Of a stretch of DNA of 64,000 nt, positions 15,962 to 25,147 are shown one piece after another (the first letter of the stretch is position 1; every line of letters starts with the position of its first letter). The translations under genes were made by a program, and so were the position numbers. Location: the NCBI GenBank assembly GCA_050485365.1, contig JBJHBH010000002.1, forward strand, positions 28,865 through 92,864, read 5' to 3'. Under the pieces are notes generated by a model, which did not search any database, was not told where the DNA came from, and saw only the letters and a list, made by a program, of their open reading frames with translations. This DNA is from JARFUG01 sp050485365. GTDB taxonomy: Bacteria; Desulfobacterota; Desulfuromonadia; Desulfuromonadales; JACZKF01.

Positions 15962-16762
15962 TCAGCCCCGGTCCCATTCGGCCAGCCGCTCCCGGGCGGT
16001 CTTCGCCTCATCGGACATGGGGAACGTTTCGATGAGGCGGTTGAGGATCGCCCGGCCGTTGCGTTGATCCCCCAGGGTATTGAAGGTGATCCCCTGCTTG
16101 AGCAGGGCGGCTGCGGCCTTGGGGTGATCGCTGTGCTTCTGGATCACGTCCTGGAACTGCAGGATGGCGTTCTCGTACCGCTTCTCGCCGTAATACGCCT
16201 CGCCGATCCAGTACATGGCATTGACGGCCTGGGCTCCGGTGGGGTTGGCCCGAAGGTACGACTCGAGCGCCTCCCTCCCCTGGACGAACTGGTTGGCGCG
16301 GATCAGCTCGACGCCGCGCTCATAGGCGCTTTGCGGCGGCGCTCCGGCCTGGGAGGCGGCGCCGCCCCCCTCGCCGCCCGGCCTGCGCTCCAGGGCCGCG
16401 ATCCTGTTTTCGAGCGCCCCGATTTTCAGGGCGAGGTCATCGCGGACCAGGGCGAGCTCGGCGCGCACTTCGCTCCCCTCGCGACGGCTGTCCTCCATGC
16501 GCCCGCTCATCGACTGCAGATCGACCCGCAGGGCGTCCATCGATGCCTGCAGGTCGGCCTGACTGCGCCCCATGGCGTCGACGCGCCCCTGCATCTCGCC
16601 GGCCTGATCCGAATGGCGTAACGAAACGGTGGTGCGTTCCACCTCCGCCAGGCGGCGCTTCATTTCGTTCATGTCGCGCTCCATGCGCAACTGATCCTGA
16701 GTCGTCAGGCATCCGGTCAGCATCACCCCTGCCGTCAGCACAACGCATCCTTTACGCCACAT
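15962..16762 (-). CDS. cpoB: Cell division coordinator CpoB / YbgF, lipoprotein form
   Basis: 266 aa last gene of the tol-pal cluster. Lipobox VMLTGC gives an acylated N-terminus, unlike E. coli CpoB, which is periplasmic and not acylated. A coiled coil (about 25-135) is followed by a linker and three TPR units (about 145-265: YERGVELIRANQFVQGREAL, AMYWIGEAYYGEKRYENAI, KAAAALLKQGITFNTLGD). CpoB couples Tol energy state to PBP1B activity during constriction; an mrcA-type PBP is elsewhere in this window. ATG after AAGGCGTGAAG; a GC hairpin lies in the 68-bp gap after pal. Confidence 0.85.
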   Translation of the reverse strand: MWRKGCVVLTAGVMLTGCLTTQDQLRMERDMNEMKRRLAEVERTTVSLRHSDQAGEMQGRVDAMGRSQADLQASMDALRVDLQSMSGRMEDSRREGSEVRAELALVRDDLALKIGALENRIAALERRPGGEGGGAASQAGAPPQSAYERGVELIRANQFVQGREALESYLRANPTGAQAVNAMYWIGEAYYGEKRYENAILQFQDVIQKHSDHPKAAAALLKQGITFNTLGDQRNGRAILNRLIETFPMSDEAKTARERLAEWDRG

Positions 16763-16793
16763 CTTCACGCCTTGGATCCTCCGATGGAAAGAG

Positions 16794-16819
16794 GGGGCCG
16801 CACCCTGCGGCGCGGCCCC
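16794..16819 (-). promoter_or_regulatory. GC-rich hairpin between pal and cpoB
   Basis: GGGGCCGC and GCGGCCCC flank a 10-base loop. A short CTCTTT tract follows on the minus strand. It could attenuate or stabilise the transcript to set the pal:cpoB ratio; function not demonstrated. Confidence 0.4.
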
Positions 16820-16830
16820 TTCGGTTGTCG

Positions 16831-17391
16831 TCAAGGGCTGATTCTGTTGAACTCGGCGCGGCGGTTCTGCGCCCAGGCGCTCTCGCTGGAGGCGCGCACC
16901 AGCGGCATCTCTTCACCGTAGGAGATGATGGTGAGGCGGTTGCCGTTGATGCCGAGGGAGATGAGATAGTCGCGCGCGGCGCGGGCACGGCGCTCGCCCA
17001 GCGCGAGGTTGTACTCGTCGGAGCCGCGCTCGTCGGTGTGCCCTTCGATACGCACCCGCACACGCGGGTTTTCCTTGAGGTACTCGGCGTTGCGGGCGAG
17101 GATCTCGCGGGCCTCGGCGCTCAGGGTGTGCTGGTCGAACCCGAAGTGGATGCGCTGCAGACCTTCGCCGGTGGCGTCGGCCATGGGGAGGAGGCGGTCG
17201 CGGGCGACCTCGTCGGAGACGGCCTGCTCGTCGACGCCTCGGGGAACCTCACGCTCGACGGAAGGCGCCTCGACGACGCGCTCCTGCGCAATGGGGGCCT
17301 CGGCGGTGGGAGCCGGCTTCTTGGCGCACCCCGTGACGAACATCGCCGCCAGAGCGACCATCAAAATCCAATACACGTTCATTTTTTTCAT
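16831..17391 (-). CDS. pal: Peptidoglycan-associated lipoprotein Pal
   Basis: 186 aa. Signal peptide with lipobox (MFVTGC), an acidic linker of about 60 residues, then the OmpA C-terminal domain with the expected IHFGFDQHTLS, RIEGHTDERGSDEYNLALG and ERRARAARDYLISLGI motifs that bind meso-diaminopimelate of peptidoglycan. AGGAGAAGTACGGCA precedes the ATG at 17391. It anchors the outer membrane to the wall and is the TolB partner. The 143-bp gap to tolB is larger than others in the cluster and may hold a secondary promoter. Confidence 0.95.
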   Translation of the reverse strand: MKKMNVYWILMVALAAMFVTGCAKKPAPTAEAPIAQERVVEAPSVEREVPRGVDEQAVSDEVARDRLLPMADATGEGLQRIHFGFDQHTLSAEAREILARNAEYLKENPRVRVRIEGHTDERGSDEYNLALGERRARAARDYLISLGINGNRLTIISYGEEMPLVRASSESAWAQNRRAEFNRISP

Positions 17392-17534
17392 TGCCGTACT
17401 TCTCCTTTGAAATGCTCTTGTTCCTTTATGAGACCATGCCACCCCGGCCGCCTCGGAACGAACCCGGTGCGCTGGGAAACCTAGCCAACGATTATAGCGA
17501 AAGGCGTATTAAAAACAACGAAAACCGCGTGCGA

Positions 17535-18833
17535 TCACCACCGTGCGGACCATGCGGGGTGGCTCGCCTCGACCCCTTGGGGGGAAATGCGCCGCGCCCC
17601 CGTGCCGTCGGCGCGCATGACGTAGATCCCCTTCTTGCCCGAGACGTCCGATGAGTAGACGATGAAGCGGCCGTCGGGGCTCCAGCGGGGATGCTCCTTG
17701 TTGCCGGGGCCGAAGGTGAGGCGGCGCTCGTCGGTGCCGTCGGGGCGAATGGTGTAGATGTCGAGACGCCCCTCCTCCATGCGCGTGAAGGCGATGCGCT
17801 CCCCCTTGGGGTGCCAGGTGGGGGTGACGTTGTAGCGTCCGGCGTTGGTGAGGCGCCGCACCGCGCCGGAGACGACGTCGAGGATGAAGATGTGGGGGTT
17901 GCCCTGGCGGTCGGAGACGAAGGCGATCTCGTCGCTGCGGGGGCTCCAGCTCGGGTCGACGTCGATGGCCCAGTTGTTGGTCAGCCGCTTGTTGATGGCG
18001 CCGTCGGTGCCGATGAGGTAGAGCTCGGCCTGGCCGTCCTTGGAGAGAGTCAGAGCGATCTCGCGGCCGTCGGGGCGGAATCGTCCCGCGATGTTGAGCC
18101 CGGGATGGCGCGACAGGCGGGCCTCGGCGCCGCTGTTGAGCTCCTTGCGGTACAGATCAGGGTTCCCTTCGCGGTACGAGGTGAAGATGACCTCCTTGCC
18201 GACGGGGGAGAAGTCGGGGTTGAGGACGATGGTGCGATGGTCGGTGAGGCGCACCGACCCGTGCCCGTCGACCTCCATGAGGTAGAGCTCCTTGTGCCCG
18301 GTTCGGTCCGAGATGTAGGCGATGCGCGAATTGAAGGGCCCCTCTTCGCCGGTGAGGCCGGCGAGGATCTGATCGGAGAAGCGGTGGGCGATGCTGCGCA
18401 CGTCGGCGACGCTGGCGGTGTATCGCCGCCCGGTGAGCAGGCGCCGCGAGGTCACGTCGAAGAGGCGCGCCTCGACGATGAGGGTGTCGCCCCGCACCGC
18501 GTACCCCCCCTTGATGAGGGCCTGGGCGCCGAGCATGCGCCACTGGCCGAAGTCGACATCGACGCTGGCGAGCCCGAGGCGCCGGGCGTCGGAGAGGAAC
18601 GCCGCCGGATCGACGAAGGAGAAGATCCCGGTCAGGTCGAGATTGGCGTTGAGGACGCGTTCGATTTCGGCAGCGAGCTCCGGCGAAGCCCCCTCCTCCA
18701 TCGGCAAAAAGCGGGTGACGGCCAGCGGGATCGTCTGCTGTCCCGGCGCACGGATCTCGATCTGCGCGGCCGCAGGGGTGGCGAGGGCGAACAGTAAAAC
18801 GAAGAGAACCGCCAGTGCAGTGCGTAGTGACAT
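17535..18833 (-). CDS. tolB: Tol-Pal system beta-propeller protein TolB
   Basis: 432 aa, normal length. Cleavable signal peptide ending AAAQ, N-terminal alpha/beta domain (about 25-165; IPLAVTRFLPMEE) and a six-bladed propeller from about 165 with repeated DG/W-S-P-D-G motifs (LNPDFSPVGKEVIF, VDPSWSPRSDEIAF, VTPTWHPKGERIAF, HPRWSPDGRFIVY). Periplasmic; exchanges between Pal and TolA to drive outer membrane constriction. The start lies six bases after the tolA stop, so expression is coupled to tolQRA. Confidence 0.95.
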   Translation of the reverse strand: MSLRTALAVLFVLLFALATPAAAQIEIRAPGQQTIPLAVTRFLPMEEGASPELAAEIERVLNANLDLTGIFSFVDPAAFLSDARRLGLASVDVDFGQWRMLGAQALIKGGYAVRGDTLIVEARLFDVTSRRLLTGRRYTASVADVRSIAHRFSDQILAGLTGEEGPFNSRIAYISDRTGHKELYLMEVDGHGSVRLTDHRTIVLNPDFSPVGKEVIFTSYREGNPDLYRKELNSGAEARLSRHPGLNIAGRFRPDGREIALTLSKDGQAELYLIGTDGAINKRLTNNWAIDVDPSWSPRSDEIAFVSDRQGNPHIFILDVVSGAVRRLTNAGRYNVTPTWHPKGERIAFTRMEEGRLDIYTIRPDGTDERRLTFGPGNKEHPRWSPDGRFIVYSSDVSGKKGIYVMRADGTGARRISPQGVEASHPAWSARW

Positions 18834-18839
18834 CGTCGT

Positions 18840-19757
18840 CTAGTCCAGAAGGTCCTTGAGGTTGAATTCCACATCGATCTCCAGGCGGCGCTCCGGCCTG
18901 AAGGGGAGTTGACGCGCGCCGAGAATGGCCCGGCGCACCGAATCGTCGAAGACGACCTCCCGCGACTGCTCGGTGAATGTGTAGTCGAGGAGCGTCCCTT
19001 GCGCATCGTAGATGATGCGCACCTTGGCCCGCAGGTCGCGCCGACCTCCCACCTGATAACCCGAGAGGTTCCAGTTCTCCTTCAGATAGGCCTGGATCCA
19101 GGTGCGCTGGTCGACGCCGGCCTGTGTCCCGGTGCCGGTCTCGATCCCCAGCGGGATGTTGGAGCCGCGGGTGTCGGCGGCGGCCAGGGCGGCGAGCCTC
19201 TCTCTGAGCTCCTCCCTCTCGCGCTGGCGGCGCATGCGCTCGATGGCGTCGCTGACGGCTGCCTCGTCGGCGGGAGGGGCCGTCGCCTGGGCGCGGGGGG
19301 GCGGCTCGGCCGGTGCCGGACGCGGCGCCGGAGGGGGAGCAGGGGCCGGTTCGGGCTTCGGCGCCGGTTTTGGTTCAGGCTTCGGTTCCGGCCGCGGCGC
19401 AGGTTCCGGCTTCGGCTCGGGGGCGGGAACGCTCGGCGCGGGAGGAGGAGCCGGTGCCGGTTCGGGGCGCGGCGCCGGTGGAGGCGGCGGGGCCGGGCGC
19501 GGCGCGGGACGAGCGGGCGCCGCGGCAGCGGGACGCGGTTCGCGGCTGCCGTCGGGACGCCCCGCCTGGGGGTCTGCCACCGGGAGCATGGAAAGATCGA
19601 TCTCGATGACCTGCACCAGCTGACGGTGGCTCGTGGTGAAGAACGCCCCCGAAAAAAGGGCCGCCACCGCCAGATGCAGCACGAAGGAGATCAGGAGCAT
19701 GCGCCCCAGGCCCGTATCGGGGAGGGGGCCGCTGCGCTTGGAAGTGTTGGTGTCCAC
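18840..19757 (-). CDS. tolA: TolA/TonB-type energy transducer
   Basis: 305 aa. One N-terminal membrane segment (MLLISFVLHLAVAALFSGAFF) preceded by a short cytoplasmic tail, a long Pro/Glu/Lys-rich periplasmic spacer with PxPx and KPEP repeats (about 70-165), a charged helix (IERMRRQREREELRERLAAL) and a TonB-like C-terminal domain (about 215-305: WIQAYLKENWNLSGYQVGG, VRIIYDAQGTLLDYTF, RAILGARQLPFRPE). Position between tolR and tolB identifies it as the TolA equivalent; the proline spacer is more TonB-like than the alanine-rich helix of enterobacterial TolA. TolQR uses proton motive force to pull on it. Confidence 0.85.
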   Translation of the reverse strand: MDTNTSKRSGPLPDTGLGRMLLISFVLHLAVAALFSGAFFTTSHRQLVQVIEIDLSMLPVADPQAGRPDGSREPRPAAAAPARPAPRPAPPPPPAPRPEPAPAPPPAPSVPAPEPKPEPAPRPEPKPEPKPAPKPEPAPAPPPAPRPAPAEPPPRAQATAPPADEAAVSDAIERMRRQREREELRERLAALAAADTRGSNIPLGIETGTGTQAGVDQRTWIQAYLKENWNLSGYQVGGRRDLRAKVRIIYDAQGTLLDYTFTEQSREVVFDDSVRRAILGARQLPFRPERRLEIDVEFNLKDLLD

Positions 19758-19773
19758 TCGACGGATCCGGAGC

Positions 19774-20196
<423 letters not shown>

Positions 20197-20203
20197 CGCC
20201 TCT

Positions 20204-20872
20204 TCAGCCCCTGCGCGCCGTGCGCTCGACGATGTTGAGGAATTCCTGGCTGAAGTTGTCCATCTCCCCCGTCAGGATGTTCACCTTGTTGATGAAGTGG
20301 TTGTATCCGATGACTGCGGGGATCGCGGCCACCAGCCCGATGGCGGTGGCCAGCAGGGCCTCGGAGATGCCGGGGGCCACGACGGCGAGCGAGGCGCTTC
20401 CGGTCTCGCCGATCCCCATGAAAGAGCCCATGATCCCCCAGACGGTGCCGAAGAGCCCGATGAAGGGGGCCGCCGACCCGGTGGAGGCGAGAAAGGTCAG
20501 GAATTTCTCCAGGCGCTGAATCTCGCTGGTGGTGGCGCGGCGAAGGGCGCGGGCGACGTTCTCGACGCGGCCCAGGTCGGTGGAGATCTCGCCGCCTCCC
20601 CCCTCGGGGCGCTGGCGCCCCTTGAGCAACTCGTGAAAGCCTTCGCGAAACAGCACCGTCAGCGGCGAATGGGGGTAGTCCTTGAGACCCTGGCCGATGA
20701 CGTCGAAGCGCTTCTTGGCCCAGAAGAATTCGAGAAAGCGCTCGGAGTCGCGGGTCGCCCGGCGAATGACGCGCATTTTGTAGAAGATGATGGCCCAGGA
20801 CATGACGGACAGGTAGACGAGAACGAGCATGACCAGCTGAACGACCGGTCCTGCGTTGAGAACGAGCTCCAA
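20204..20872 (-). CDS. tolQ: TolQ/ExbB proton channel protein
   Basis: 222 aa with three transmembrane helices: about 10-30 (VVQLVMLVLVYLSVMSWAII), about 130-155 and about 165-190, the last two carrying the family GLFGTVWGIMGSFMGIG and GISEALLATAIGLVAAIPAV motifs. It starts at TTG, six bases after GGGAGG. First gene of tolQRABpal-cpoB; the 155-bp upstream gap should hold the operon promoter but I cannot assign hexamers confidently. Confidence 0.95.
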   Translation of the reverse strand: MELVLNAGPVVQLVMLVLVYLSVMSWAIIFYKMRVIRRATRDSERFLEFFWAKKRFDVIGQGLKDYPHSPLTVLFREGFHELLKGRQRPEGGGGEISTDLGRVENVARALRRATTSEIQRLEKFLTFLASTGSAAPFIGLFGTVWGIMGSFMGIGETGSASLAVVAPGISEALLATAIGLVAAIPAVIGYNHFINKVNILTGEMDNFSQEFLNIVERTARRG

Positions 20873-21027
20873 GAGGGGCCTCCCATTGCGGCGCAGAAGG
20901 ATGTTGGCGGACGGACGACGCCGCTGCGGAGCCGGTACGGTCCGGCGGCAGTCGAATTATCAGCCAATCCCCTGCGCAAGTCAACGGGGGATCGGTAAAA
21001 ATCGAATTAAAAGCGATGGACTTTCGG

Positions 21028-21639
21028 TCAGTTGGAACCTGAGCTTCCCTGCTCGGACTCGATTTGGAGGCGGGCGCGGCGGTAGAGCTCGACCTGGGCG
21101 AGCTTCTCGGGGTGTCCGTCGGCGGCCCAGGCGTCGATTTCGAGCAGTTCCACCAGTAAAGGGAAGCGATCGTCGCGGATGAAACGCCACTGGCGGCGCG
21201 ACAATGAGCGAAGCTCGCCTACCCGCCAGGAGAGGGCGAACATGTGATGGCGGATGAGCCAGAGGATGTCATCTTTGGTCGCCGGATCCATCCCCAGGCG
21301 CTCCAGAATCTCCTCGGCGAGGCGCTCCCCTTCGCGGTCGTGCCCGAAGGCGCGCACCCGGCCGTCGATCCTTCGGGTCGTCATCGCCTTGCCGATGTCG
21401 TGCAGCAGCGCCGCCCAGGCAAGGCGCCGATCGGCCGACGAGGGGAGGAGGCGCACGGCGAGCAGGGTGTGGACGAAGGCATCGCCCTCCGGATGGTGAT
21501 CGGGGGGCTGGGGGACCCCCTGCAGGCGGTAGACTTCCGGCAGAAGGCGCCGAAGACGCTCGTCGCTGCGAAAGCGCTCCTGGCGGTCCTTCGGCTCGGC
21601 AAGCCGAAGGATCTCTTCAATGTAGTGCAGGTCATTCAT
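21028..21639 (-). CDS. HD domain phosphohydrolase-like protein
   Basis: 203 aa. HD-superfamily metal motif pattern: H52-type residue in HHPEGDAFVHTLLAVR, the HD doublet in ALLHDIGKAMTT, then FGHDREGERLAEEILERL and WLIRHHMFA. Its arrangement resembles the HD domain of tRNA nucleotidyltransferases (CCA-adding enzymes with phosphohydrolase activity), but the nucleotidyltransferase head is absent. The substrate is unknown; a phosphatase or nucleotidase role is the family expectation. Single gene, divergent from ilvA, with repeat copy C occupying most of its upstream region. Confidence 0.75.
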   Translation of the reverse strand: MNDLHYIEEILRLAEPKDRQERFRSDERLRRLLPEVYRLQGVPQPPDHHPEGDAFVHTLLAVRLLPSSADRRLAWAALLHDIGKAMTTRRIDGRVRAFGHDREGERLAEEILERLGMDPATKDDILWLIRHHMFALSWRVGELRSLSRRQWRFIRDDRFPLLVELLEIDAWAADGHPEKLAQVELYRRARLQIESEQGSSGSN

Positions 21640-21670
21640 TCTTTCAGTTTAAGCCAAATCGTCTTTTTTG

Positions 21671-21784
21671 GTAACTGATCGGCATGAGGCCACATCTCCC
21701 GTTCCAAGGGACGCTTTTCGCCGTCCATGGCGCCGGACACACTTGACCTGCGAGCCGCGACCTCAAACAAGGTGAATATCTACC
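21671..21784 (-). repeat. Dispersed structured repeat, copy C
   Basis: Minus-strand copy. It has a single ATGGACGGCG unit where copies A and B carry a 24-bp duplication, so it is shorter. The GGACG/CGTCC hairpin is kept but the third hairpin has lost its pairing (GGAACGGGAG opposite GCCTCATGC). It ends CAGTTAC like copy A. It lies between divergent genes and therefore overlaps their probable promoter region. Confidence 0.75.
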
Positions 21785-21845
21785 TTTTTGCCTGTAGAAT
21801 GGAGGACAAAGGGTTTGGCCCGCCGCCGCTTTCGAAAGGACTTCG

Positions 21846-23060
21846 ATGTCGACCGTCAATTTGGAGATGATCCGGGAAGCCGCCTCCATCCTGCAGGGAC
21901 ACTGCCGGCGCACCGAGCTCATCCATTCGGACTATTTCTCGGAGTGCACCGGACGCCCCCTCTTCTTCAAGTGCGAAAACCTGCAGCGCACCGGATCGTT
22001 CAAGATGCGCGGCGCCACCCATTTTCTGCGCCGCCAGAGCGCCGAGGCCCTGTCGCGCGGGGTGATCACCGCCTCGGCGGGGAATCACGCGCAGGGGGTC
22101 GCCTGCGCGGCGGCACGCCAGGGCGTGCGGGCCATGGTGGTGATGCCCACCTCGACCCCGCCGGCCAAGATCAGCGCGACGCGCCACTACGGCGCCGAGG
22201 TCGTTCTTCACGGGGCCGGCTTCGACGAGGCGGCGGCCCATGCGCAGCGGCTCGAGAAGGAGCGAAGGTTGCTCTACGTGCCGGCCTTCGACCACCCGCT
22301 GGTCATCGCCGGGCAGGGGACGATCGCCCTGGAGATCCTCGCCGATCTGCCCGAGGCGCAGACGCTCCTCGTCCCCATCGGCGGCGGAGGTCTGATCTCG
22401 GGGATCGCCGTCGCCGCCAAGGCGCTCAAGCCCGAGATCCGCATCGTCGGCGTCGAGGCGGCCGGCGCCCCGGCCGCTCTGCTGTCGCGTCGGAAGAAGG
22501 CGCCCGTCTCCCTTGCCGCCGCCCACTCCCTCGCCGACGGCATCGTGGTGAAGCGGCTCGGCGAGCTGACCTTCCCCCTCATCGAGGCGCTCGTCGACGA
22601 GGTGGTGATGGTCGAGGAGGAGGAGATCGCCCGGGCCGTCGTCAGCCTGATGGAAAAAAAGAAGCTCGTCGCCGAAGGGGCCGGCGCCGTCTCCCTCGCC
22701 GCCGCCCTCTATGGCCGCAGGGAGCTGTGCCGCGGAACGACGGTGTGCCTGGTGTCGGGGGGAAACATCGACGTGCAGACGGTCTCCAGGGTGGTGCAGC
22801 GTGCCATGATGGCCGAGGGGCGCTACCTCAAGATCGAGGTCGAGCTCCACGACGCCCCCGGCGCCCTGTCGCCCCTCACCGCCCTGCTCGCCTCCGTCGG
22901 GGCGAACATCCTGCAGATCAGCCACGACCGGCGCTCCTCCTCCCTCACCCTGGAGCGCGCCGAGGTGCGCCTGGAGCTCGAAACGCGCGGCCCGGAGCAC
23001 ATCGCCGAGGTCCTCGGCGCCCTCGAAGCGGCGGGATACGCGGCGACCGTGAAGCGATGA
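21846..23060 (+). CDS. ilvA: Threonine ammonia-lyase with ACT domain
   Basis: 404 aa PLP enzyme converting L-threonine to 2-oxobutanoate (isoleucine synthesis or threonine catabolism). PLP lysine in TGSFKMRGAT, the SAGNHAQGVA phosphate-binding loop, the GGGGLISGIAVA tetraglycine loop and SGGNID are present. A single C-terminal ACT domain (about 325-404: IEVELHDAPGALSPLTALLA) suggests amino-acid feedback. This 400-residue, one-ACT form is typical of TdcB-like/IlvA enzymes of this clade. ATG after AAAGGACTTCG. Its stop overlaps the start of the TraB-like gene (ATGA). Confidence 0.92.
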   Translation: MSTVNLEMIREAASILQGHCRRTELIHSDYFSECTGRPLFFKCENLQRTGSFKMRGATHFLRRQSAEALSRGVITASAGNHAQGVACAAARQGVRAMVVMPTSTPPAKISATRHYGAEVVLHGAGFDEAAAHAQRLEKERRLLYVPAFDHPLVIAGQGTIALEILADLPEAQTLLVPIGGGGLISGIAVAAKALKPEIRIVGVEAAGAPAALLSRRKKAPVSLAAAHSLADGIVVKRLGELTFPLIEALVDEVVMVEEEEIARAVVSLMEKKKLVAEGAGAVSLAAALYGRRELCRGTTVCLVSGGNIDVQTVSRVVQRAMMAEGRYLKIEVELHDAPGALSPLTALLASVGANILQISHDRRSSSLTLERAEVRLELETRGPEHIAEVLGALEAAGYAATVKR

Positions 23061-23755
23061 GCCCGCGGTGCGCCCTGACGCTGGTCGGGACGGTGCACCG
23101 AAGCGGGGGCGAGGCGTTGCTCGCTGAGCTGCTTCTCCGGGAGCGCCCCGAGATCGTGACGCTCGAGATGAGCCCCTACGCCCTCGCCTTCAGGCGCGGG
23201 CGGGGGCCTTCGCTGCTGGCGCGGCTCGATGCGATCCTCGATCGCCTCGCGGCCGAGACGCATCGAGCCCCCGAAACCCTTCGCCCCCACCCCCGCATCG
23301 AAGCGATCCGCACCCTCGTCGCCCTCCCCTTCGAATACACCGCCGCGGCCGCCTACGCCGAGGCCACCGGCATCCCGGTCGATCTCATCGACTCTTCGTT
23401 GATCTCGGCCCGAAAGCTGCGCCGCGTCGAGCGCGAGCTCATCACACTCGAAAACATGCGCACCCTGCTGACCTTGGAGCCCGAGTCGCCCCAAGAGGAC
23501 CATCGCCTCGCCAGGGCGATGACGGGCGAAAAGACCGATCCGGCGATCCGGCGCGCCTTTCTCGCCACGCGGCGCGGTCCAGAGGCGATCGGGGAGCGCG
23601 ACCGGCGCATGGCGGACGCCATCCGCCGCCGCGCGGCCGAAGGCCGAAGAATGGTCCATATCGGCGGGTGGATCCACCTGATGGAGGACGAACAGAAAGA
23701 AACGCTCTACGAGAGGGTGCGCGATCTGGAGCCGTGCAGGGTGGTGATCGGGTGA
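23057..23755 (+). CDS. TraB/PrgY-like protein
   Basis: 232 aa. N-terminal LTLVGTVHRSGGEALLAELL and ERPEIVTLEMSP correspond to the GTAH and E-containing motifs of the TraB/PrgY (and ChaN/EreA-like) superfamily; near the C-terminus GERDRRMADAIRRRAAEGRR and VHIGGWIHLM correspond to the family's ERD and GxGH positions, with Trp-Ile before the histidine. No membrane segment. Members are proposed metal-dependent proteases or ligand-sequestering proteins, and the substrate here is unknown. Translational coupling to ilvA (4-bp overlap) implies co-expression but not a clear pathway link. Confidence 0.6.
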   Translation: MSPRCALTLVGTVHRSGGEALLAELLLRERPEIVTLEMSPYALAFRRGRGPSLLARLDAILDRLAAETHRAPETLRPHPRIEAIRTLVALPFEYTAAAAYAEATGIPVDLIDSSLISARKLRRVERELITLENMRTLLTLEPESPQEDHRLARAMTGEKTDPAIRRAFLATRRGPEAIGERDRRMADAIRRRAAEGRRMVHIGGWIHLMEDEQKETLYERVRDLEPCRVVIG

Positions 23756-23762
23756 GGACGCT

Positions 23763-24989
23763 CTACCCCACGAACAGCATCCCCGCGATGGCGGCGCTCA
23801 GCAGGTTGGCGAGAGTCGCCGCTAATAGCGCCCTCAACCCGAGGTGCGCCACCTCGCTTCGGCGCTCGGGGACGAGCTCGCCGATGGTGCCGATCTGGAT
23901 GGCGATGGAGGAGAAGTTGGCAAAGCCGGTCAGGGCGAAGCAGGTGAGCATGAACCCCTTGGGGGAGAGGGTCGCCTCGGAGATGGCGCTGAAGGCGACG
24001 ACCTCGTTGAAGGCCGTCTTGGTGCCGAGCAGGTGGGAGAAGGCCGCCACGTCGTGGGACGGGACCCCCACGACCCAGGCCGCCGGGGAGAAGGCGACCC
24101 GAAGAAGCGTCTTCAGATCCAAATGCCCCTGCGTGACGGCGCCGAGGACCCCGTCCAGCAGGTGGATGAGGGAGATGAAGGCCAGCAGCATCACCGCCAC
24201 CCCGACCACCGCCCTCCACCCCTCCATCGCCCCGCGGGCCACGGCGTCGAGGACGTTGATCCCGTGCTCGGCCTTTTCGGTCTCCGGGCTCTCGACAAGA
24301 GCACCGGGAGACGTCTCGGGGATGAGGATCTTGGCGAAGACGATCGCGGCGGGCGCTGCCATGATGCTGGCGGCCAGCACATACTCCAGGCGCGCCCCCA
24401 TCCCTGCGTAGGCGATCAGCAACCCCGAGCCGACCGTCGCCATCCCCCCCGTCATGGTGAGAAAGAGCTGCGAGCGGCTCATGCTTCGCAGATACGGCGC
24501 GATGGTGAGAGGCGCCTGGGTCTGCCCGAGAAAGACGTTGCTCGCCGTCACCACCGCCTCGACGCTGCCGATGCCGAAGACGCGGCCGAAAAGCCCCGCC
24601 ATCGCGCGAACGATGCGCTGCATGATTCCGTAATAGTAGAGGACCTTGATCAGCGCAGCGAAAAAGACGATCGGCACCAGCGCCTGCAGGATGAAGGCGT
24701 AGGGCCACCCCTCGAACCCGTCGACCTGAGCGAAGCCGGTGTAGAGCGGACCGAACACGAAGCGCGTCCCCTCCGAGGCGTATTGTAAAATCTTGTGCAG
24801 CCCGGCGCTGATCACCTCGAAAAAGGTGCGCCCCGGCGCGGTGCGCAAAACAAGAAAGGCGAACAGGAAGATCAGCCCCAGCCCGTAACCGACCGGCTTC
24901 CACCGGATCGCCCGACGGTCACTCGAACACAGAACCGCCAGCGCAACCAGCACCGCAATCCCCAATACCCCTCGAAGAATCTGTTCCAT
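23763..24989 (-). CDS. Concentrative nucleoside transporter (NupC/CNT family)
   Basis: 408 aa polytopic membrane protein with about ten hydrophobic segments. CNT signatures: VFLGQTQAPLTIAPYLRSMS (nucleoside/ion site, in place of the common GQTEAPL), MTGGMATVGSGLLIAYAGMG, and KTAFNEVVAFSAISEATLSP then GFANFSSIAIQIG. Imports nucleosides with Na+ or H+. The Glu to Gln change in GQTQAPL is visible and could affect specificity. It is convergent with the ilvA/TraB unit, leaving only seven bases between stops. Confidence 0.9.
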   Translation of the reverse strand: MEQILRGVLGIAVLVALAVLCSSDRRAIRWKPVGYGLGLIFLFAFLVLRTAPGRTFFEVISAGLHKILQYASEGTRFVFGPLYTGFAQVDGFEGWPYAFILQALVPIVFFAALIKVLYYYGIMQRIVRAMAGLFGRVFGIGSVEAVVTASNVFLGQTQAPLTIAPYLRSMSRSQLFLTMTGGMATVGSGLLIAYAGMGARLEYVLAASIMAAPAAIVFAKILIPETSPGALVESPETEKAEHGINVLDAVARGAMEGWRAVVGVAVMLLAFISLIHLLDGVLGAVTQGHLDLKTLLRVAFSPAAWVVGVPSHDVAAFSHLLGTKTAFNEVVAFSAISEATLSPKGFMLTCFALTGFANFSSIAIQIGTIGELVPERRSEVAHLGLRALLAATLANLLSAAIAGMLFVG

Positions 24990-25023
24990 TGCAACGAATC
25001 CACTTCATGCCGCAGTGCCGGCG

Positions 25024-25057
25024 AAAAAAACGCCGCGCTCTTGTGTGGAGCGCGGCG
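25024..25057 (-). terminator. Rho-independent terminator downstream of the peptidase-MA-like gene
   Basis: A 10-bp perfect stem CGCCGCGCTC / GAGCGCGGCG with 7-base loop, followed on the minus strand by seven Ts. It separates the AT-rich lipoprotein block from nupC. The rest of the 158-bp gap shows nothing definite. Confidence 0.85.
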
Positions 25058-25147
25058 ACAGTGTGCACCAACTCAGTAAAATGGGCAAGCTCAGGATCCT
25101 ACCCCTCCTAAAATCATGGCGGGGACGAAATGTAGTTGTCGTTATCG